Assembly: GCA_030609665.1 (NCBI GenBank)
Contig: JAUWBW010000116.1
Span: forward strand, 1 to 6,126
DNA length: 6,126 nt
DNA from: Methanosarcinaceae archaeon
Lineage (GTDB): Archaea > Halobacteriota > Methanosarcinia > Methanosarcinales > Methanosarcinaceae
Reading direction: 5' to 3'
The position numbers and the translations under genes were made by a program. The notes under the pieces are model-generated. The model was not told the DNA's origin. It saw only the letters and a list, made by a program, of their open reading frames with translations, and ran no database searches. Below, piece by piece: positions 1 through 4,447 of this stretch (position 1 is its first letter; each line of letters opens with the position of its first letter).

Positions 1-43
1 AATTTCAAAGACATTCGGATTTGCTGAATAAATAAATGGGAGT

Positions 44-622
44 GTGTGTACCATTATTGAAGAAATGATCAAGACAATCGATGAAGCGTTAAAAGCCGAA
101 ACTGAACCCGGGATCAGCTTAGTCTTAACGAGCGCTAAAAAATACAATGAAGCAAATATCGCACTTACCGAATACATGGTCAACACAAAAGGCATTCCAG
201 GGGTATATGTCACACTCAATAAACCATATCGGACAATGAAAAAAAATCTTGATGGAAAAATAGACCTTCGAATGCTCATCTTTATCGACGCGATCACAAA
301 ATCAACTGGTGGCAAGATCAATAAAGATGACGAATGCCTATATCTGGATACAATGCAAAACCTTACCGATCTAGGCGTTGCTATAGATCAAGCAATTCGT
401 GCAATCCCAAGCGATGATAAATTCCTACTGTTCGATTCACTTTCCACACTATTGATATACAGTCAGTCAGGCAGCGTATCAAAGTTCATTCATTTCCTGA
501 CCGGAAAGATACGTGCACTTGGTGTCAATGGAATACTCTTATCTCTTGTACACGGCGAAGAAGACGAATTCCTGTCGCAGCTCTCAATGTTTTGCGATCA
601 GACAATATACCTGGATGAATAG
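44..622 (+). CDS. KaiC/RecA-fold-like protein lacking Walker A
   Basis: This 192-residue protein has the hydrophobic strand/helix alternation of the KaiC/RecA-like ATPase fold. Residues 127-136 (FLLFDSLSTL, D131) look like a Walker B strand followed by the S-x-S/T segment common in KaiC-like proteins. Residues 144-170 give the next helix and strand (KFIHFLTGKIRALGVNGILLSLVH). The P-loop should lie near residues 25-35, but the sequence there is SLVLTSAKKYN, with no G-x4-GK[ST]. ATP binding is therefore doubtful, and a regulatory or scaffold role is more likely; this is inference. There is no signal peptide or membrane segment. The start is uncertain: GTG at 44 is the first in-frame start after the in-frame stop at 29-31, and ATG at 65 is the alternative. 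Neither has a well-spaced Shine-Dalgarno. It converges on iorB, and its substrate and partners are unknown. I am confident that it is a gene and moderately confident of the fold. Confidence 0.75.
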   Translation: MCTIIEEMIKTIDEALKAETEPGISLVLTSAKKYNEANIALTEYMVNTKGIPGVYVTLNKPYRTMKKNLDGKIDLRMLIFIDAITKSTGGKINKDDECLYLDTMQNLTDLGVAIDQAIRAIPSDDKFLLFDSLSTLLIYSQSGSVSKFIHFLTGKIRALGVNGILLSLVHGEEDEFLSQLSMFCDQTIYLDE

Positions 623-680
623 ATTGGAATTTAAACAGTCACCTATCATCATACACCAGTATTATACACACTTACTATCC

Positions 681-686
681 TTTTTT
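681..686 (+). terminator. oligo-T stretch after the KaiC-like gene
   Basis: A run of six T lies about 60 bases after the stop of the KaiC-like gene, in the 70-base gap before the end of convergent iorB. Archaeal RNA polymerase can terminate at non-template T-runs without a hairpin, so this is a plausible terminator for the + strand gene. No comparable T-run is visible on the opposite strand for iorB inside the gap. Function is inferred from position and composition only. Confidence 0.35.
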
Positions 687-692
687 GTATAA

Positions 693-1280
693 CTATACCT
701 GAGCCCTGCCAAGTTCAAAAGCCCTGACATTAATATCCACAGTTTTTAGTGGAACCATCCCTTTTATACAATCGATCAGCAAGTCTTTACCCATAGGAAG
801 GTAGTTGGATACTGCACCAATCATAACAACATTCATCGCCTGCGGATGCCCTGCTTCTATCGCAAGCTCAAATGCATTGAATGCCACCACTTTATGGTTA
901 GATTTGAGAACATCCACAATTTCAGATACATCAGGATATTCATCCCCGCCTGATGTCACTGTTATCGGAAAAACAGGTTGCGTGTTTACAATGACCACAC
1001 CATCGTCAGAAAGAGAATCAATATACCGCAATGCTTCTGCAGGTTCGAGTGCAAGAAGTACGTCAGCACCATGCAACGGGATCATTGAACCCAGTTCGCA
1101 CCCGAGCCTGATATGATTTACAACCGAACCGCCACGCTGAGCCATCCCATGCGTCTCTGCTGCACGGATTGGAACACCTTCCAAAACCGCAGCCTTTCCG
1201 ATAATATCAGATGCGAGAATAGCACCCTGACCACCAACACCGGAGATCACAATATCCAATTTCATTTGTTCAGCACTCAT
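693..1280 (-). CDS. iorB: Indolepyruvate:ferredoxin oxidoreductase, beta subunit
   Basis: This is the 195-residue small subunit of the cytoplasmic, oxygen-sensitive enzyme that converts aryl-pyruvates (indolepyruvate, phenylpyruvate) and CoA to aryl-acetyl-CoA, CO2 and reduced ferredoxin. In methanogens the reverse reaction can make aromatic amino acids from aryl acetates. The family signature is clear: the gamma-type 2-oxoacid oxidoreductase motif GVGGQG at residues 14-19, then THGMAQRGGSV at about 43-53, a block strongly conserved in IorB. The length is normal for the family (about 190-200). ATG at 1280 is chosen because GGAGGT lies 6 bases upstream and the ATG overlaps the iorA stop (ATGA); the internal Met6 is too far from this site. 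The TAG stop is at 693-695. It is translationally coupled to iorA, so the two subunits should be made in equal amounts. Confidence 0.95.
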   Translation of the reverse strand: MSAEQMKLDIVISGVGGQGAILASDIIGKAAVLEGVPIRAAETHGMAQRGGSVVNHIRLGCELGSMIPLHGADVLLALEPAEALRYIDSLSDDGVVIVNTQPVFPITVTSGGDEYPDVSEIVDVLKSNHKVVAFNAFELAIEAGHPQAMNVVMIGAVSNYLPMGKDLLIDCIKGMVPLKTVDINVRAFELGRAQV

Positions 1281-3118
1281 TTTTCCACCTCCGAAATTGC
1301 ATCGAATTTACATATCTGTGCACATACCCCACATCCGGTGCACAATGCAGTTATCTTCGCATGCTTGCCCTCATCATCAAACTCAATTGCAGGGCAACCG
1401 AATTTGACACACTGCTTGCATCCGGTACATTTCTCAACATCGATCACATACGATTTGCGCCTTACACCCATACGCCTTGCATTAATGACACATGCCTGTT
1501 CTGCAATAACGACGGATGTACCGACATATTCTTTCGCACGCTTGAAAACTTCCTCTGTTGCTTTGCAGTCATAGGCATCAACAACTTCTACAAACTCCGC
1601 ACCAAGACCTCGACAGAGATCCTTGATCGATATATCAACTGTGTTTTCTCCGGTTGCAGTTTTTCCCATGCCCGGATTCGGCTGATGTCCGGTCATGGCG
1701 GTCACACGGTTGTCAAGTATGGTCACAGTGATGTCCGCTTTATTGTAAACGGCATTCATGAGTCCGTTCATACCGGTATGGAAAAATGTTGAATCACCAA
1801 TTGAACAACATATCGGACGCGATTCGCCTGCATGATATATCCCAGATGCAAGTGTTATACTCGAACCCATGCAAAGTGTGGTTTCAACAGTGCCACTTTG
1901 TACACCAAGGGTATAGCACCCAATATCACTCGGATAAACTGCATCGTTGCCAAACACTTTTTTCATGGCATAATACACAGCCCTGTGTGAACATCCCGGA
2001 CACATCGCAGGCGGTCGGAGCGGAAGTTCAATACTTGCCATGTCAGCCATTTCTTCAACATCCACAGTAGATTTTGCAAGTTTGGTTTTTTCCCCCGTAC
2101 CAAATGCATTTGCAATTGCGTTCTCACAAAGTTCAACATTCAATTCTCCCACCCTTGGTACAAAATCTCCTGTTTTTCCGATTATTCTAACATTTGAACC
2201 AGTTTCATTTGCGATTATCCTGACCCTGTCCTCAACAACAGGTTCCAATTCTTCAATTACAAGAACAGTGTCTGCATGTTCAAGCATATCCCTTATCAAA
2301 CCTTGAGGGACAGGATATGTGCCAACTTTTAAGAATGACACATCAATTCCAATATTCAAAATTGCCTCTTTTGCATACACAGATGCAATACCGGAAGCTA
2401 TTATTCCGATCTTTGAATCCGATTTGTCACTAAGTGTCAGTTCATTCCACGGCGAACTTTCGAGTTCCTTTGTAATGCCATCCTGAATCCCGAGAAGATG
2501 AGGATGCCGCACTCGTGCATTCTTTGGGAGCATTACCCACCTGTCTATGAGTTTCTCAAAATATGCAGGTGGTCTGTCTTCAACCACCTCACCGGGCTCG
2601 ACATCAGATTTCCCATGCGAGATGCGAGTTGTCGGACGGAATATTACAGGTATCTCAAATTTTTCGGATAATTCAAAAGCATAAGGGATCATGTCCTTTG
2701 CTTCCTGTATTGTGGATGGGTCCAGGCATGGTACAAGTGAGAAATCCGCATACTTTCGAGTGTCCTGCTCGTTCTGGGATGAGTGGCATGACGGGTCATC
2801 TGCAACGATTATGACCATGCCGCCTTTGATACCTGTATATGCAAGTGTCATCAAAGGATCTGCTGCAACATTGAGTCCTACATGTTTCATAGTAACAACG
2901 GAACGTACACCTGACCATGCGGCACCTGCTGCCACTTCCATTGCCACTTTTTCATTCACTGACCACTCAACATAGAAATTCCGATTATCCATTTTGGACA
3001 ATGTATCAATGATCTCGGATGACGGCGTGCCGGGATATCCCGATATGACCTGTGCGCCTCCTTCCACAATTCCCCGCGCTATTGCGACGTTGCCAAGCAT
3101 ATACTCGCGTGTGTTCAT
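1277..3118 (-). CDS. iorA: Indolepyruvate:ferredoxin oxidoreductase, alpha subunit
   Basis: This is the 613-residue catalytic subunit, which carries thiamine diphosphate and iron-sulfur clusters. In order it has: a pyrimidine-binding domain with SGYPGTPSSEII (about 26-37) and the NEKVA segment whose Glu56 is the expected cofactor-activating residue; a middle domain at about 235-330; a diphosphate-binding domain with CPGCSHR (373-379) and the TPP motif from GDS (441-443) to LDN (468-470), followed by the family's TAMTGHQPNPG; and a C-terminal ferredoxin domain. Its cysteines are 564, 567, 570, 575 and 593, 596, 599, 603, enough for two [4Fe-4S] clusters. In the second motif Lys follows the last Cys where Pro is usual. 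The start is ATG 3118, which has AGGAG 7 bases upstream and gives the family's usual MNTREYMLGNVAIARG-like beginning. An in-frame TTG at 3181 would add 21 unlikely residues. iorB follows with a 4-base overlap. Confidence 0.96.
   Translation of the reverse strand: MNTREYMLGNVAIARGIVEGGAQVISGYPGTPSSEIIDTLSKMDNRNFYVEWSVNEKVAMEVAAGAAWSGVRSVVTMKHVGLNVAADPLMTLAYTGIKGGMVIIVADDPSCHSSQNEQDTRKYADFSLVPCLDPSTIQEAKDMIPYAFELSEKFEIPVIFRPTTRISHGKSDVEPGEVVEDRPPAYFEKLIDRWVMLPKNARVRHPHLLGIQDGITKELESSPWNELTLSDKSDSKIGIIASGIASVYAKEAILNIGIDVSFLKVGTYPVPQGLIRDMLEHADTVLVIEELEPVVEDRVRIIANETGSNVRIIGKTGDFVPRVGELNVELCENAIANAFGTGEKTKLAKSTVDVEEMADMASIELPLRPPAMCPGCSHRAVYYAMKKVFGNDAVYPSDIGCYTLGVQSGTVETTLCMGSSITLASGIYHAGESRPICCSIGDSTFFHTGMNGLMNAVYNKADITVTILDNRVTAMTGHQPNPGMGKTATGENTVDISIKDLCRGLGAEFVEVVDAYDCKATEEVFKRAKEYVGTSVVIAEQACVINARRMGVRRKSYVIDVEKCTGCKQCVKFGCPAIEFDDEGKHAKITALCTGCGVCAQICKFDAISEVEK
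1287..1292 (-). promoter_or_regulatory. Ribosome binding site of iorB, inside the iorA end
   Basis: On the minus strand GGAGGT stands 6 bases before the iorB ATG, within the last codons of iorA. Together with the ATGA stop/start overlap it fixes the iorB start and points to translational coupling. Confidence 0.85.
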
Positions 3119-3125
3119 GTTAGAT

Positions 3126-3130
3126 CTCCT
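3126..3130 (-). promoter_or_regulatory. Ribosome binding site of iorA
   Basis: On the minus strand AGGAG lies 7 bases before ATG 3118. It decides the start in favour of 3118 over the upstream in-frame TTG at 3181, which would place this site inside the coding region. Confidence 0.85.
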
Positions 3131-3154
3131 GATGATTTGATGGAGTACATTTAT

Positions 3155-3166
3155 GATAAATTTATC
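3155..3166 (-). promoter_or_regulatory. AT-rich palindrome, possible iorA TATA region or operator
   Basis: GATAAATTTATC is a perfect 12-base palindrome 37-48 bases upstream of the iorA start. With the adjoining bases it reads AAATTTATCATAAAT on the minus strand. It could be a weak TATA element, giving a leader of roughly 15-20 bases, or a repressor half-site pair overlapping the promoter. A second A/T-rich candidate (AAAAAATATC, minus strand) is at 3203-3212. I cannot decide between them from sequence. Confidence 0.3.
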
Positions 3167-3291
3167 GAGGATTTCTATCAAAATACTCTACCTAAAAGGA
3201 GGGATATTTTTTCGCAGTGATTAACAGTTCAATTCAATATTTGCTGGAATTTAGCTTTCATCACATCATAATGAATAAATACTATCATAGA

Positions 3292-3299
3292 TTTATATA
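3292..3299 (+). promoter_or_regulatory. TATA box of the actin-like gene
   Basis: TTTATATA matches the archaeal TATA consensus exactly. Archaeal transcription usually starts about 25 bases past the box, so initiation is expected near 3318-3324, leaving a leader of about 22-28 bases before ATG 3346. It lies in the divergent iorA/actin intergenic region and probably drives the actin gene and the coiled-coil gene behind it. Confidence 0.6.
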
Positions 3300-3332
3300 A
3301 GTGTGTGAATAGATCGACAATTATGGGTTTAA

Positions 3333-3337
3333 GAGGT
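3333..3337 (+). promoter_or_regulatory. Ribosome binding site of the actin-like gene
   Basis: GAGGT stands 8 bases before ATG 3346 and selects it over the TTG at 3337, which overlaps the site. It also argues against the ATG at 3323, which is in another frame and opens only a short shadow reading frame. Confidence 0.7.
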
Positions 3338-3345
3338 TGTCAATT

Positions 3346-4401
3346 ATGGCTAAAACGAAAGAAAATAAAAGTAATGATGAGACTAAATCTCCAGCAAAGA
3401 AAGAAAACGAATATATTGGAATTGACTTTGGAACATCTAAAGTTGCAATATGCACGAGTGATGGAAAAAAAATACTTGAACAAAGCGTTGTTGGCTATCC
3501 AAAGGATGTCATTGCCCGAAATTTACTAAAAGCTGATGTGCTGTACGGAACTAAAGCACTCAAACATCGTAATTCTTTGAACATCAAAAGACCGGTTGAG
3601 GATGGAGTGCTGATAAATGACAAAGAAAGTATAGAAGCTGCAAGAGGATTGCTGGAACATTGTCTGAAATCGATAAAATTACAAGATGATGACATAAGCT
3701 ATACTATAGTTGGCGTTCCTGCAGAAGCCAGCATTTTGAACAAGAAAATGCTGACAGGAATGGCAAAAGAGTTCTTTACCGGAGTAATGGTTGTAAGTGA
3801 ACCATTTTGTGTTGCTTACGGTGTTGAAGAACTTGAACACGCAATTTTTGTTGACATTGGTGCAGGAACCATCGATCTATGCAGAGTACATGGTACTCTC
3901 CCACAACCGGAAGACCAGATCAGCATCCCAAGAGGCGGCGATTTCATTGATTATGAAATTATCAAACTGATCACTGAACAATATACGGATGCAAGTATCA
4001 CAAAAGAACTGGTAAAGAAGTGGAAAGAAATATTTGGATTCGTTGGAACCAGTTCAAATGATTGTGTTGTTGAGATACAAGTTGGAGCATCAACACTGCA
4101 ATTGCCTATTGCTGAGGAAATTAAGCAGGCATGTGAATCTTTAGTACCAGAAATCGTTGTTGGCATCAGTAAACTAATATCCACCTATGACCCTGAGTTT
4201 AGGGATGAACTTCGGAAAAACATCAGGATTTGCGGTGGCGGAAGCCGTATTGCAAATATAGATACATTCATTGAAGAAGCATTAGAGCAGATTGGTGGAG
4301 GAAAAGTGTCAATTGTAAACGACCCGATATATGGCGGAGCTAACGGGGCACTGAAACTTGCAGAGAACATGCCACCTGAATTCTGGGACCAAATACGTTA
4401 A
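3346..4401 (+). CDS. MamK-like actin-family ATPase
   Basis: This 351-residue protein has the full actin/Hsp70-type nucleotide fold. Phosphate-1 is IGIDFGTSK (24-32, Asp27), phosphate-2 is VDIGAGTID (169-177, Asp170), and the adenosine loop is ICGGGSRI (295-302). From memory of MamK sequences the agreement goes well beyond fold level: SVVGYPKDVI (47-56), VGVPAEAS (122-129), VVSEPF (149-154), the PEDQ segment at 188-191, and an ending of the form AE-x-x-PP-E/Q-[FY]-W. Glu152 and Asp170 have the same 18-residue spacing as MamK Glu143 and Asp161, which are needed for ATPase and filament turnover. MamK forms cytoplasmic filaments that position magnetosomes; no magnetosome gene is visible here, so filament formation is likely but the cargo is unknown. 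Residues 1-22 are a charged, Lys-rich tail, probably disordered. It is divergent from iorA and 46 bases ahead of the coiled-coil gene. MreB or ParM are less good matches. Confidence 0.88.
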   Translation: MAKTKENKSNDETKSPAKKENEYIGIDFGTSKVAICTSDGKKILEQSVVGYPKDVIARNLLKADVLYGTKALKHRNSLNIKRPVEDGVLINDKESIEAARGLLEHCLKSIKLQDDDISYTIVGVPAEASILNKKMLTGMAKEFFTGVMVVSEPFCVAYGVEELEHAIFVDIGAGTIDLCRVHGTLPQPEDQISIPRGGDFIDYEIIKLITEQYTDASITKELVKKWKEIFGFVGTSSNDCVVEIQVGASTLQLPIAEEIKQACESLVPEIVVGISKLISTYDPEFRDELRKNIRICGGGSRIANIDTFIEEALEQIGGGKVSIVNDPIYGGANGALKLAENMPPEFWDQIR

Positions 4402-4409
4402 ACTGTAAT

Positions 4410-4440
4410 GGCAGCAGCATAATACATTTACTGCTGTTTT
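4410..4440 (+). terminator. Weak hairpin between the actin and coiled-coil genes
   Basis: CAGCAG (4412-4417) can pair with CTGCTG (4431-4436), extended by two G-T pairs, around a 13-base loop, and is followed by a few T. It lies in the 46-base gap between the two genes. It could lower read-through or shape mRNA processing so that the two proteins are made in different amounts. It is short and may be chance. Confidence 0.2.
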
Positions 4441-4447
4441 CCATGAA

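Noticed and set aside
1..35. Possible tail of an upstream gene; all three + frames enter the window open and stop at 25-27, 29-31 and 33-35.
   Set aside because: There are too few codons to choose a frame or recognise a product.
805..2975. Plus-strand open frames opposite iorA and iorB.
   Set aside because: They overlap two firmly identified genes on the other strand, have no recognisable domains and lack ribosome binding sites.
3196..3202. A perfect AAGGAGG on the + strand in the intergenic region.
   Set aside because: No start codon with an open frame follows at suitable spacing, so it does not mark a small gene.
3305..3529. A 74-codon frame (with an ATG at 3323) overlapping the start of the actin gene.
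   Set aside because: It is an out-of-frame Lys/Arg-rich shadow of the actin coding sequence. The Shine-Dalgarno at 3333-3337 serves ATG 3346.
3346..4401. Hsp70/DnaK or MreB as the identity of the actin-fold protein.
   Set aside because: It is too short for Hsp70 and has no substrate-binding domain. Local motifs match MamK better than MreB, and no mreC/mreD neighbours are seen.
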